Below, in pieces: positions 24,282 to 32,828 of a stretch of 64,000 nt of DNA (position 1 is its first letter; the number at the start of each line of letters is the position of its first letter). Source of the stretch: Sciscionella sediminilitoris (GTDB lineage: Bacteria > Actinomycetota > Actinomycetes > Mycobacteriales > Pseudonocardiaceae). The translations under genes and the position numbers were made by a program. The notes below the pieces were generated by a model. It did no database searches. It was given only the letters and a program-made list of their open reading frames with translations, and was not told the origin of the DNA. The DNA is taken from the NCBI RefSeq assembly GCF_000737195.2, contig NZ_JALM01000016.1, positions 160,817-224,816 of the forward strand, read 5' to 3'.

Positions 24282-25077
24282 AGTGCGGTCGGGGACCGTG
24301 GATGTGCGTGGCGCCCAGCTCTACCACGAGGTGTGCGGGCAGGGTGATCCGCTGCTGCTGATCCAGGGCGGGATCAGCGACGCCGCGGCCACCGCACAAC
24401 TGGCCGCCGAGCTCGCCGAGCAGTACCAGGTGATCAGCTACGACCGCCGCGGGATCTCGCGCTCGACCGCTTCGGGGGATGTGCCGGTCACGATGACCCA
24501 GCACGCCGAGGACGCGGCCCGGTTGCTGGAAGCCTGCACCGATCGGCCGGCGCGGGTGCTCGGGTCCAGCATCGGCGCCGTGATCGCACTGCACCTGGCC
24601 GCCGAACATCCCGGGCGGGTGGCGACCGTGATCGCCCACGAACCGCCGCTGTCCAGTGTGCTGCGCGAGCCGGACCGCGAGGCGGAACTGGATACCGTCG
24701 CGGAACTGGCCCGTACCGATGTCCGCGGCGCGATCCGGCACATGGTGGCCATCTCCGCGCACCAGGGCGAACCCGAGGAGGGCGCCCGGCCGGGCAAGCC
24801 AGCCGGTGACCCGAACGCCAATCTGGAATTCTTCTTCGCGCACGATTTCCCGGCCGTGCGTGCCTCCGCGCTGCGTGCCGAACAGCTCGCCGCGGTGCCG
24901 GTGACCGTCCGGCCGACCGGCGGAAGTCAGGGGGTGAGCCGCTGGGAGTATCGCTGCGCGCAACAGCTCGCGAAGGAACTGGACGGCACGTTCACCGAGA
25001 TACCGGGCGGGCACATGGCACCGAGCAGCCATCCGCGGGGTACCGCCGAGGCGGTACGGCGACTCCTCGCCGAGTGA
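24274..25077 (+). CDS. alpha/beta-fold hydrolase
   Basis: A 267-aa alpha/beta hydrolase. The oxyanion strand reads PLLLIQGGISDAAAT, the nucleophile elbow is GSSIGAVIAL, and the catalytic His lies in EIPGGHMAPS. Substrate-specific features are not evident. GTG 24274 is supported by GGAGAGG and overlaps the XRE gene. It sits between the XRE and ImmA/IrrE genes, which are normally adjacent in such loci. Its insertion within a regulatory pair suggests it belongs to the output or the signal (inference). Confidence 0.85.
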   Translation: MSEVRSGTVDVRGAQLYHEVCGQGDPLLLIQGGISDAAATAQLAAELAEQYQVISYDRRGISRSTASGDVPVTMTQHAEDAARLLEACTDRPARVLGSSIGAVIALHLAAEHPGRVATVIAHEPPLSSVLREPDREAELDTVAELARTDVRGAIRHMVAISAHQGEPEEGARPGKPAGDPNANLEFFFAHDFPAVRASALRAEQLAAVPVTVRPTGGSQGVSRWEYRCAQQLAKELDGTFTEIPGGHMAPSSHPRGTAEAVRRLLAE

Positions 25078-25081
25078 TCCC

Positions 25082-25618
25082 GTGCGGGCGGGCAGCGGAC
25101 GGCGCTGGCGCAACGATCTGCAACTGCGACAGGGCGTCAAGCAGTTGCTGCGGGAGCTCGAGATCGGCGCGCCGCTCGACGTTCCGCTGCTGTGCGCCAG
25201 GCTGGCCGCGCACCGCGGTCGCCCGATCCGGCTGATGCCCTATCCCCTGCCGACACCGGGCGCGTTCGGCCTGTGGATCGGGACCGCCGAGGAGGACTAC
25301 GTCCTCTATCAGCGCGATACGACGGCGGCACACCAGGAACACATCATCCTGCACGAGCTGGGCCACATCCTCAGTGATCACGGCAGTGACGAGGACGATG
25401 ACGACATCTGGGCGCAGATCTTCCCGGACATCCCCATCGAGGTCGTGTTGCGGGCGCTGCGCCGCGAAGGGTACGACGCGGTCGCCGAACGTGAAGCCGA
25501 GATGGTCGCGACCGTGATCAAGGAATGGGCGGTCCTGCTCGACCGGCTGGACACCAGGCGCAAACACCGGACGGATCCGGTCAGCGGCGCGTTCGACGAT
25601 CACCAGGGGTGGCTGTAG
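25082..25618 (+). CDS. ImmA/IrrE-family metallopeptidase
   Basis: A 178-aa zinc peptidase of the ImmA/IrrE (M78) family. The gluzincin motif HELGH lies in HIILHELGHILSDH (about 90-103), preceded by EDYVLYQRD, as in the family. Known members cleave a partner XRE repressor after a signal; the XRE protein two genes upstream is the natural target (inference). GTG 25082 starts 4 bases after the hydrolase stop, and the next gene begins directly after its TAG. Confidence 0.9.
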   Translation: MRAGSGRRWRNDLQLRQGVKQLLRELEIGAPLDVPLLCARLAAHRGRPIRLMPYPLPTPGAFGLWIGTAEEDYVLYQRDTTAAHQEHIILHELGHILSDHGSDEDDDDIWAQIFPDIPIEVVLRALRREGYDAVAEREAEMVATVIKEWAVLLDRLDTRRKHRTDPVSGAFDDHQGWL

Positions 25619-26764
25619 ATGGTGGCCGCCCTCGTCATGTGGTGCGCGGCCCTGGCCGCCGCGGTTTGGAAGGGTTCGCAGCTGGCGCGCATGCCACGAG
25701 ATCGCGGCCTGCTCATCGTCACCGTCTGCACCTTCCTGGTCGTGGCCGCGCTCACCGCGCAGCTGATGGTCAGCATTCCCGCCCTGGCCGGAGGTTTCCC
25801 CCGGCAGACCCCGGTGCTGATCGAGTTCGTCCTGCTGACGTTCTTCTTCGCGCTACTGCTCGGGCTCCTGCGGTCGGTGCGCGCCTCGTCCGCTTCCGGG
25901 GCGCGCGGCTATGTCGAGCTCGGTGTGGCGCTCGCGGTCAGCGTGGCCCTGGCCGGGGTCTTCTTCGGCACGGCACCGGCCGGCGGGGCGGACTATGGCG
26001 ATTACACCGAGACCACGGGCCCCGCCGGGGTGCTCGCCTTCCATCTGATCGGGAACCTCTACATGGCCTACGCGACCGCGCGCGGCGCCTACCTCTCCTG
26101 GTCCGCGGCCGCGGTCTCGGTCGCACCGCCGACAAGGCTCGGGCTCCGCGTCGCCGCCGCGGGACTGCTCGTCTGCTGTCTCGGCACGCATCTGCCGAGG
26201 GTGCTCTCCGCTGGCGGACGGCTGGTGTTCGGCACGTCCCTGCTCCCGGGCACCGCCGTGTGGACCTCGCCGCTGCTGGCGATCGGAGTCGGCGTGTTCT
26301 TCCTCGGTGTCGGCTATCCCGGCGCCCGGACCGGTATCGCCAAGGCCCGGATGTGGGTCGAGGCGCGGCGGCACTACGCCCAGCTGGGGCCGCTGTGGGC
26401 GGCGCTCTATCGGCAGTTCCCCACCATCGCGCTGTTCCCGCCCGCCGGTCCGGTCCGGGAACGGCTGCGGCTACGGCACATGCGGCTGCGCTATTACCGG
26501 CGGGTCATCGAATGCCGGGACGGACTGGTGTGCCTGAGTCCGTACATGACCGCCCCGGTACAGGCGAGCGACTCCCCCGCCCGGCAGGCGAGTCTGGTCC
26601 GCGAAGCGTTGGGCCGCCGCAGCCCGGACGGGGACCTCGCCGCCCCGTCGGTCATCGCGCCGCCCGAGGGCACCGGAATGGACAGCGACGTGCGGGCGAT
26701 TCTCGCGCTGTCCCGGGCGCTGGACCGAGCCGAGCGCGCGAAGGCAGGGCAATCAACGACTTAG
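25619..26764 (+). CDS. MAB_1171c family putative transporter, integral membrane
   Basis: A 381-aa membrane protein. Seven hydrophobic segments are seen in the first 245 residues (about 1-20, 28-50, 62-80, 92-112, 132-155, 175-195 and 220-240). A cytosolic C-terminal part (about 250-381) contains ARRHYAQLGPLWAALY and RRVIECRDGLVCLSPYM. This matches the actinobacterial MAB_1171c family, annotated as putative transporters without a known substrate. It typically follows XRE and ImmA/IrrE genes. ATG 25619 abuts the peptidase stop. Confidence 0.83.
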   Translation: MVAALVMWCAALAAAVWKGSQLARMPRDRGLLIVTVCTFLVVAALTAQLMVSIPALAGGFPRQTPVLIEFVLLTFFFALLLGLLRSVRASSASGARGYVELGVALAVSVALAGVFFGTAPAGGADYGDYTETTGPAGVLAFHLIGNLYMAYATARGAYLSWSAAAVSVAPPTRLGLRVAAAGLLVCCLGTHLPRVLSAGGRLVFGTSLLPGTAVWTSPLLAIGVGVFFLGVGYPGARTGIAKARMWVEARRHYAQLGPLWAALYRQFPTIALFPPAGPVRERLRLRHMRLRYYRRVIECRDGLVCLSPYMTAPVQASDSPARQASLVREALGRRSPDGDLAAPSVIAPPEGTGMDSDVRAILALSRALDRAERAKAGQSTT

Positions 26765-26766
26765 GG

Positions 26767-27996
26767 TCACAGCTTTCCGAGATCGATGGCCCCGGCCATA
26801 GCGCGGTAGCCGCGGTCGTTCGGATGCAGCGCGTCCCCGCTGTCGTAGGCGGGATTCAGCTTCTTCGGATGGGCGGGATCGCGCATCACCCGGTCGAAAT
26901 CGACCACCGCGTCATACGCGCCGGAATGCCGGATCCAGTCGTTGACCCGTTCCCGGACGAGTTCGCCCTGCGGGCTGTAATAGGAGGCGCCCTGGTACGG
27001 CAGCAGGGTCGCGCCGAGCACGGTGATCCCGCGCGCCCGTGCCGCGTGGATGAGTCGCTGGTATCCGGCGATCAGCTGCCGGTCGGTGACCCTCGTGTTC
27101 GGCAGGAAGCATTCCGAAGGCTGCGCGCTCGCCCCGATGTCGTTGATCCCCTCGAGAATGATGGTGCTCCGGACACCCGGCCGGTCGAGCACATCACGGC
27201 CGAACCGGGCCAGCGCCCGCTCGCCGAAACACGGGGAATCGTGCAGCACCCGGTTCCCGCTGACCCCGGAATCGAGCACGGTGTCGGTGCTGCCCGCCGC
27301 CCTGAGCCGTTCGGCGAGCTCGTCCGGATAACGGTTGTCGGCGTCCACGGTCGAATTCGTCCCGTCGGTGATCGAATCCCCGAACGGCACCACGGCAGCC
27401 CGCTGCCCGGCCGTGCGTACATCCACCTCGTCCAGGAAATACCAGGAGGTGCGGTGCTCGGTGAATGCCGAAGCCCCGGTGTCCTCCGTGTGGTCGCCCT
27501 TCGCCCGGTAGCTGGTGGCGCGCGCCTCTGGATGGTTGGTAGCCGGTCCGGTCGCTCCCGCGAAGTAGAGGTTCACGGTCAGGGAATCCAGCTGGCGCAC
27601 CGGGATCGCGACCGGATCGCTGCGCAGCTGGGCTCCCTCGGGCACCACCGTGGAACGCGAACCGCCGAAGGTGAGCGGTCGCGGATCGATCAGCGCTCCC
27701 GCTTTGCCGGTGTAACCGATGCTCGCCCCGGTCAGCCGCAGCGGCGTGGGGCCGTATCGGTTGGACAGCCGCACCCGGACCTGTGGACCGCCCGCATCGA
27801 CCCGGATCACCTGGCGGATCGTGTCGTTCCGGAAGCCCTTCGCGGAGCCGTTGTCGGTCAAGGCGGGCTGCGGCGCACTGTCCGGGACCGCCCAGCCCGC
27901 GCTCCAGGACTGCGCGGGCAGGGGTGCCGCGCTCGCACCGCCACCGGCGAGCAGAACCACACCGAATACCGCTGCCAGATACCGAGAACGACGCAT
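26767..27996 (-). CDS. secreted SGNH/GDSL hydrolase
   Basis: A 409-aa extracellular esterase-type enzyme. A Sec signal peptide (about 1-23, RRSRYLAAVFGVVLLAGGGASAA) precedes a beta-sandwich region (about 30-195). The SGNH domain follows, with block I PFGDSITDGTNS, block III EGINDIG and block V GDALHPNDRGY, so Ser, Asp and His of the triad are present. It likely deacylates a polysaccharide or lipid outside the cell. It is convergent with the MAB_1171c gene, 2 bases apart, and reads as its own transcription unit. Confidence 0.9.
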   Translation of the reverse strand: MRRSRYLAAVFGVVLLAGGGASAAPLPAQSWSAGWAVPDSAPQPALTDNGSAKGFRNDTIRQVIRVDAGGPQVRVRLSNRYGPTPLRLTGASIGYTGKAGALIDPRPLTFGGSRSTVVPEGAQLRSDPVAIPVRQLDSLTVNLYFAGATGPATNHPEARATSYRAKGDHTEDTGASAFTEHRTSWYFLDEVDVRTAGQRAAVVPFGDSITDGTNSTVDADNRYPDELAERLRAAGSTDTVLDSGVSGNRVLHDSPCFGERALARFGRDVLDRPGVRSTIILEGINDIGASAQPSECFLPNTRVTDRQLIAGYQRLIHAARARGITVLGATLLPYQGASYYSPQGELVRERVNDWIRHSGAYDAVVDFDRVMRDPAHPKKLNPAYDSGDALHPNDRGYRAMAGAIDLGKL

Positions 27997-28076
27997 TTCC
28001 GCACCCCAAACGCAGTCCGAACAGTCCCCGGCGATCGTAGGCGAGCGCGACGGGAAAGGGAATGTCCCGGAATTCA

Positions 28077-28106
28077 GTTGAACTCAACCATACTTGAGGT
28101 TCTATC
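28077..28106 (+). promoter_or_regulatory. candidate promoter and palindrome before the cysteine hydrolase
   Basis: GTTGA-AC-TCAAC (28077-28088) is a short perfect dyad. It includes a TTGAAC -35-like hexamer at 28078, with TCTATC 17 bases downstream as a weak -10. The ATG follows 9 bases later. Modest support. Confidence 0.35.
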
Positions 28107-28115
28107 GTCGGCCGC

Positions 28116-28673
28116 ATGACCAATGCGCTGATCGTCGTGGACATGCAGAACCTGTTCGTCGAGCTCGTGTCCGGAGAATTTCCCAAGATCGTGCACGCGG
28201 TGAACGAGCAGATCGCGGGTGCGGTCGCGCGCGGTGATCCGGTGTTCTACAGCCGGGACTACGCGCCGGTGGATCTTCCCGAGGGCGATCCACACGGGCG
28301 GACCCTGCTGCATCCGGAATTGGATGTACGTGGCGAGATGTTTGAGAAGGGCCCGGGCAAACGGGGCAATTTCTCCGCATTCCTGCTCGCCCCGGTTCTC
28401 GAACCGCAGCAGCCATGCGCCGAGGGCAGCTTCGGCCCATTGCTCGAGGCACTGACCCAGTTCCGGCCGGATTCGGTCACTGTGGTCGGTATCGCCGCGG
28501 ATGTCTGTGTCGCGGCCACTGCCCGCGATGCGGTGCGGCTCGGCTATCCGGCCGCGATCCCGCTCGAAGCGACCGCGTTCGTGCACGCGCATCCGGACGG
28601 GGACGCCGCCTCGGTCGCCGAGCTGCGCGCGGCCGGAGTCATGGTGACGCAGGACGCACATCGAAACGGTTGA
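28116..28673 (+). CDS. cysteine hydrolase of the isochorismatase-like family
   Basis: A 185-aa isochorismatase-fold hydrolase. The catalytic set is Asp9 in IVVDMQN, a Lys in EMFEKGPGK and Cys131 in IAADVCVAATARDA. The family includes nicotinamidases, N-carbamoylsarcosine amidases and ureidoacrylate hydrolases. VGIAADVCVAATARDA with EAT-FVH resembles nicotinamidase-type enzymes, but the metal-binding set is not clear enough to name a substrate. Its stop codon lies inside the TetR operator/promoter of the next gene. Confidence 0.87.
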   Translation: MTNALIVVDMQNLFVELVSGEFPKIVHAVNEQIAGAVARGDPVFYSRDYAPVDLPEGDPHGRTLLHPELDVRGEMFEKGPGKRGNFSAFLLAPVLEPQQPCAEGSFGPLLEALTQFRPDSVTVVGIAADVCVAATARDAVRLGYPAAIPLEATAFVHAHPDGDAASVAELRAAGVMVTQDAHRNG

Positions 28674-28722
28674 GTTTCGATAGGGGTGGGCGTAACTTGG
28701 CTAAGTGTACGAAACCGTTTCG
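28662..28722 (+). promoter_or_regulatory. TetR gene promoter with two CGAAAC/GTTTCG operators
   Basis: TTGAGT (28670-28675) and TAACTT (28693-28698), 17 bases apart, form the promoter. One dyad, CGAAAC-N6-GTTTCG (28662-28679), covers the -35 box. A second, CGAAAC-C-GTTTCG (28710-28722), lies just past the start of transcription. Shared arms around a promoter indicate autoregulation by the TetR protein encoded downstream. Confidence 0.65.
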
Positions 28723-28748
28723 GTTCGTTAGGGGTGAAGGGAGCAGCC

Positions 28749-29342
28749 GTGGAGAGCAAAACCGCACGCAAGACCCGGCTGACTCCGGAACGCGAGGCCG
28801 AGCTCTACGAGGCCGTGCTCGCCGAGCTCTGCGAGATCGGCTACGAGCAGCTGACCATGGACGCGGTTGCCGCGCGCTGCCGGTGCAGCAAGGCGACGCT
28901 CTACCGGCAGTGGAGCGGTAAACCGCAGCTGGTCGCCCAGGCCGTACGGCACAGCAAGCGCGGGGAGCTGTTGTCCTACAAGGACACCGGCTCGCTGCGC
29001 GGTGATCTGCATGCGATCGCGAGCCGGTTCGCCAAGGCCAAGGCGAAAAAGGACCTCGCCGTCGTCCGGGCGATCTCACCCGCGATGCGCGACTGCGCGG
29101 ACCTGCGGGACGCGATGCGCGAAACCATCTTCGAGCCCGAGCTGGAGGTCATCCGCTCGGTGGTGGACCACGCGGTGGCACGCGGCGAGCTCACCGAGGG
29201 CGCGAAGACCAACGACTATCTGCCACATCTGCTTTTCGGGGCCGTGTTCACCCGCCCGTTCATCGAGGGCCGCGAACCCGACACCGCCTACCTGCTGCGC
29301 TACGTGGACGACGTGGTGCTGCCCGCTCTCACGCGGAACTGA
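28749..29342 (+). CDS. TetR-family regulator of the adjacent MFS pump
   Basis: A 197-aa TetR regulator. The HTH (about 15-60) reads YEQLTMDAVAARCRCSKATLYRQW. The C-terminal domain fits the TetR_C_16-like efflux-regulator type (FAKAKAKKDLAVVRAISPAM). GTG 28749 with GAAGGGAG is chosen; the longer frame from 28686 would start before the promoter's second operator ends. The MFS gene begins 47 bases downstream, so the pair is a standard regulator-pump unit. Confidence 0.9.
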   Translation: MESKTARKTRLTPEREAELYEAVLAELCEIGYEQLTMDAVAARCRCSKATLYRQWSGKPQLVAQAVRHSKRGELLSYKDTGSLRGDLHAIASRFAKAKAKKDLAVVRAISPAMRDCADLRDAMRETIFEPELEVIRSVVDHAVARGELTEGAKTNDYLPHLLFGAVFTRPFIEGREPDTAYLLRYVDDVVLPALTRN

Positions 29343-29389
29343 GAACCACCGGCGCGATGAAGCGCCAGACATCGAACCGGAGGACCCGT

Positions 29390-31702
29390 ATGTCTGCTAC
29401 GACCATGGAACACGCGCCGCCGGGCAGCAAAGCGCCCGGCACGCGCAAACACACGCCGAGCCGCTGGTGGGCGCTCGCGGTGATCGGGCTCGCCCAGCTG
29501 ATGGTGGTGCTGGACGCGACCATCGTGAACATCGCGCTCCCCTCGGCACAACACGACCTCGGCTTCACCAATGACGCGCGCACCTGGATCGTGACCGCGT
29601 ACTCGCTCGCGTTCGGCAGCCTGCTGCTGCTCGGCGGGCGGCTCGCGGATCTGTTCGGGCGGCGCAACACCTTCATCATCGGCATCATCGGTTTCGGCGC
29701 GGTCTCCGCGCTCGGTGGTGCCGCGAACGGGTTCACCATGCTGGTGATCGCCCGCGCGCTGCAGGGGATGTTCGGCGCCCTGCTCGCTCCGTCCGCGCTG
29801 TCCCTGCTCACCACCACGTTCACCGATCCGAAGGAACGCGGTCGCGCGTTCGGTGTGTTCGGTGCGATCGCCGGTTCCGGTGGCGCGGTCGGCCTGCTGC
29901 TCGGCGGGGTGCTCACCGAGCACCTGGACTGGCGCTGGACGATGTACGTGAACTGCGTGATCGCGGTGGTCGCCATCCTCGGCGCGCTGGTGTTCATCCG
30001 CCGCCAGGCCCCGGCCGAGCGGCCGAAGCTGGACCTGCTCGGCACGGGTCTCGTCGCCGCGGGGCTGTTCTCCCTGGTGTTCGGGTTCTCCAATGCGGAG
30101 ACCTACGACTGGAGCGACCCGATGTGCTGGGCGTTCCTGGCCGGGGGCGCGGTGCTGATCGCGCTGTTCGCGTTCTGGGAGACCCGTGCGGCCCATCCGC
30201 TGCTGCCACTGCGCATCCTCGGTGATCGCAACCGCGCGGGTTCCTACCTGAGCGTGTTCATCTCGGGTGCGGGCATGTTCGGGGTGTTCCTGTTCCTGAC
30301 CTACTACCTGCAGACCACGCTGCACTACACGCCGATCCAGACCGGGCTCGGCTTCCTGCCCATGGTCGGCATGATGATGCTGGTCTCGCAGTTGTCCACG
30401 AACGTGCTCGTGCCCTATGTGGGCCCGAAGGCCACGGTCCCGGTCGGGATGGCGCTGGCCGCGGGTGCGCTCGTGCTGCTGACCGGTCTCGGCCCGGACA
30501 GTTCGTATGCCGCGCACGTGCTGCCCTCGCTGCTGATGCTCGGGGCGGGCCTCGCACTGGTCATGCCGGTCGCGATGAGCCTGGCCACGCTCGGGGTCGC
30601 CAGCCACGACCAGGGGGTCGCCTCCGCGACGGTGAACACCATGCAGCAGGTCGGCGGTTCCATCGGTACCGCGCTGTTCAACACCATGGCGGCCACCGCG
30701 GCCGCGGACTACTTCGCCGAGCACCGCACCGACGCGGATGTCGCGGTGCAGGCCGGACTGCACAGCTACGCCTACGCGTACTGGTGGGCCGCGGGCTTCT
30801 TCGCGGCCGGGCTGCTCATCGCGGTGCTGATCTACCGCAAGGGCCGCCCCTACGGCCAGCGCAAGAAGGAGCAGGAGCCCGCGCAGCAGGTCCCTGCCGA
30901 CCTCGCGGAGCCCAAGCACGCACTGCGCGCGGAGACCAACGGCAGCGGGGTTTCGGTGCACGGCAAGGTGTTGCACGGCAGGCAGGAGCCCGCCGCCGGT
31001 GCGGTGGTCACGCTCATCGACCAGGCCGGGCGCCAGATCGACCGCATCACCGCCGACCAGAACGGACGGTACGCGGTGCTCGCGCCGACCAGCGGGAACT
31101 ACGTGCTGCTCGGCGCCGCTCAGGGGCACGAGCCGAAGGTCACCCCGCTCGCGGTGGGCACCACCCCGCACGCCTTCGACATCGTGCTCAGCGAGAACAC
31201 CGGGGAGCTCGCCGGCAGGGTGGCGGACCGTTCGGGCCCGATCGCCGGTGCGCTGACCGTGGTCACCGATGAGCAGGGCAGCGTTTCCGGGTCCGCGCTC
31301 ACCGAGACCGACGGCGGCTACCGGCACACCGAGCTCGTGCCCGGCACCTACACGCTGACCGTGACCGCGGACGGCTACCAGCCGACGGCGGGACCGGTCA
31401 CCGTGGCCGCCGGTGAGCCGACCAACCGGGATGTGGAACTGCGCGATGCCACGCGGTTGCACGGCACGGTGCGCGATGCCAGCGGTGCCCCGCTGCACGA
31501 TGCGCACGTCTCACTGCTGGACGAGGCGGGCGCCCTGGTGAACCGGTACCGGACCGGCGAGGACGGCAGCTTCGCGTTCGCCGACCTCTCCGGAGGCAGC
31601 TACACCATCGTGGCCAGCGGCTACCCGCCGGCGTCCAATGCGGTGACCCTCACCGGAACCGGGCGCGACGACGTGGAGCTCACGCTGAGCCACGCGGACT
31701 GA
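29390..31702 (+). CDS. DHA2-type MFS transporter fused to three carboxypeptidase-regulatory-like domains
   Basis: A 770-aa pump. Residues about 20-500 form a 14-helix DHA2/EmrB-type MFS core: motif A GGRLADLFGRRNTF, motif C GAIAGSGGAVGLLLGG, and LDATIVNIALP in helix 1. Residues about 519-766 hold three beta-sandwich repeats of about 80 residues each, with recurring elements such as VHGKVLHGRQEPAAGAVVTL, GRYAVLAPTSGNY and GSFAFADLSGGSY. These resemble carboxypeptidase regulatory (CNA-B-like) domains. Ordinary family members end near residue 500. ATG 29390 has GGAGGA. TetR control is likely. It exports drugs or quaternary compounds (family knowledge). Confidence 0.9.
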   Translation: MSATTMEHAPPGSKAPGTRKHTPSRWWALAVIGLAQLMVVLDATIVNIALPSAQHDLGFTNDARTWIVTAYSLAFGSLLLLGGRLADLFGRRNTFIIGIIGFGAVSALGGAANGFTMLVIARALQGMFGALLAPSALSLLTTTFTDPKERGRAFGVFGAIAGSGGAVGLLLGGVLTEHLDWRWTMYVNCVIAVVAILGALVFIRRQAPAERPKLDLLGTGLVAAGLFSLVFGFSNAETYDWSDPMCWAFLAGGAVLIALFAFWETRAAHPLLPLRILGDRNRAGSYLSVFISGAGMFGVFLFLTYYLQTTLHYTPIQTGLGFLPMVGMMMLVSQLSTNVLVPYVGPKATVPVGMALAAGALVLLTGLGPDSSYAAHVLPSLLMLGAGLALVMPVAMSLATLGVASHDQGVASATVNTMQQVGGSIGTALFNTMAATAAADYFAEHRTDADVAVQAGLHSYAYAYWWAAGFFAAGLLIAVLIYRKGRPYGQRKKEQEPAQQVPADLAEPKHALRAETNGSGVSVHGKVLHGRQEPAAGAVVTLIDQAGRQIDRITADQNGRYAVLAPTSGNYVLLGAAQGHEPKVTPLAVGTTPHAFDIVLSENTGELAGRVADRSGPIAGALTVVTDEQGSVSGSALTETDGGYRHTELVPGTYTLTVTADGYQPTAGPVTVAAGEPTNRDVELRDATRLHGTVRDASGAPLHDAHVSLLDEAGALVNRYRTGEDGSFAFADLSGGSYTIVASGYPPASNAVTLTGTGRDDVELTLSHAD

Positions 31703-31728
31703 GAGCGATCGTGTTGCGGTGCGCGCTC

Positions 31729-32709
31729 TCAGTGCGCGTACCGCAACACATCCAGTAGATCCTTCTCGGTGCTCGGGGCCTCGGCGAGGCATCCGCGCAA
31801 CCGTTTCTCGATGCCCCCCGCATCCAGCGCGCGGCCGATCAGTACCAGATCGGTCGCGCGCTGTTGTCCGTGCGGCCACGGCTCCCGGCGGAACCGCAGA
31901 TGCCGTCCGACGGTCTGCAGACCGAACCGGTCCGGGTAGCCGGGCACATCGAAGTGGGTGTATCCCTTGACCCGGAACAGTTCCGGCGGCCGGTCGCGCA
32001 GGAATTCCATCAGCAGCACCGGATCGAGCGGTTCCTCGGCATGGAAGGACACCGATTCGTAGGTCTCGTGCGCATGGCCCTCGTGCGAGTCCGGTTCCTC
32101 GAGCTCGTCGAAGGACAGTTGCCGAGGACCGGTCTCGGCGCTGCGGTCGAAGAGCAGCTGCGGATCGAGCGCACCGCCCACGGTCTCCACGATCGGCACC
32201 GTGGCGCCGATCCGTTCCCGCACCCGGCGCAGTGTGGCCTCGTCGGCGAGGTCGATCTTGTTCAGCACCACGAGATCCGCGAACGCCAGATGCCGTTCCA
32301 GGTCGGGATTCTGCTCGGCGACCCGTTCGAACTCGGCCGCGTCCACCACCTCGAGCATGCCGCCGTACTCCAGCCGCTCCCCCGCGTTCGCCAGCACCAG
32401 ACGCACCACGGCCTGCGGTTCGGCCAGCCCGCTCGGTTCCACGAGCACCACGTCGACATCGGCCTCCGCGAGCCCGGCCAGCGTGTCGCCCATGTCCTCG
32501 GTGTCGATCGCGCAGCACAGACAGCCGTTGCCGAACGAGACCATGGTGTCCACCTGGGCCGAGATCGCCATGGCATCGATGTTGATCGCGCCGAAATCGT
32601 TCACCACGACCCCGACCCGCACCCCGTTCCTGTTGTGCAGCACGTGATTGAGCAGGCTCGTCTTGCCGGAACCGAGGAACCCGGCGACCACGATGACCGG
32701 AACCCGCAC
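31729..32709 (-). CDS. CobW/G3E-family GTP-binding metallochaperone
   Basis: A 326-aa G3E GTPase. The P-loop is AGFLGSGKTSLLNHVL, the metal-binding C-x-C-C motif is GNGCLCCAIDT, Walker B-like EPSGLAEP follows, and NKID confers G specificity. A His-containing segment (DSHEGHAHETYE) links to the CobW C-terminal domain ending at about 300. Members insert zinc, cobalt or other metals into target proteins. GTG 32709 has an ideal GAGGAGGAC Shine-Dalgarno. It is divergent from the unknown gene at 32829. No Zur box was recognised. Confidence 0.9.
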   Translation of the reverse strand: MRVPVIVVAGFLGSGKTSLLNHVLHNRNGVRVGVVVNDFGAINIDAMAISAQVDTMVSFGNGCLCCAIDTEDMGDTLAGLAEADVDVVLVEPSGLAEPQAVVRLVLANAGERLEYGGMLEVVDAAEFERVAEQNPDLERHLAFADLVVLNKIDLADEATLRRVRERIGATVPIVETVGGALDPQLLFDRSAETGPRQLSFDELEEPDSHEGHAHETYESVSFHAEEPLDPVLLMEFLRDRPPELFRVKGYTHFDVPGYPDRFGLQTVGRHLRFRREPWPHGQQRATDLVLIGRALDAGGIEKRLRGCLAEAPSTEKDLLDVLRYAH

Positions 32710-32828
32710 ACTGTCCTCCTCGCTCGATTCTCCGGGCCGCAACGGTACCGTCCGATTCCCGCCAGCACGCCACCCGCCGGTGCTGCCACGCTGATCCGGT
32801 CCACCCGAGCCGGAGCGAGGTGCGCACC

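Noticed and set aside
25525..28119. 864-codon plus-strand open frame across two genes
   Set aside because: It covers the MAB_1171c gene in another frame and the antisense of the SGNH hydrolase; no protein family is visible.
29300..31507. 735-codon minus-strand open frame opposite the MFS gene
   Set aside because: Low-complexity composition with no domain pattern; the plus strand encodes the transporter.
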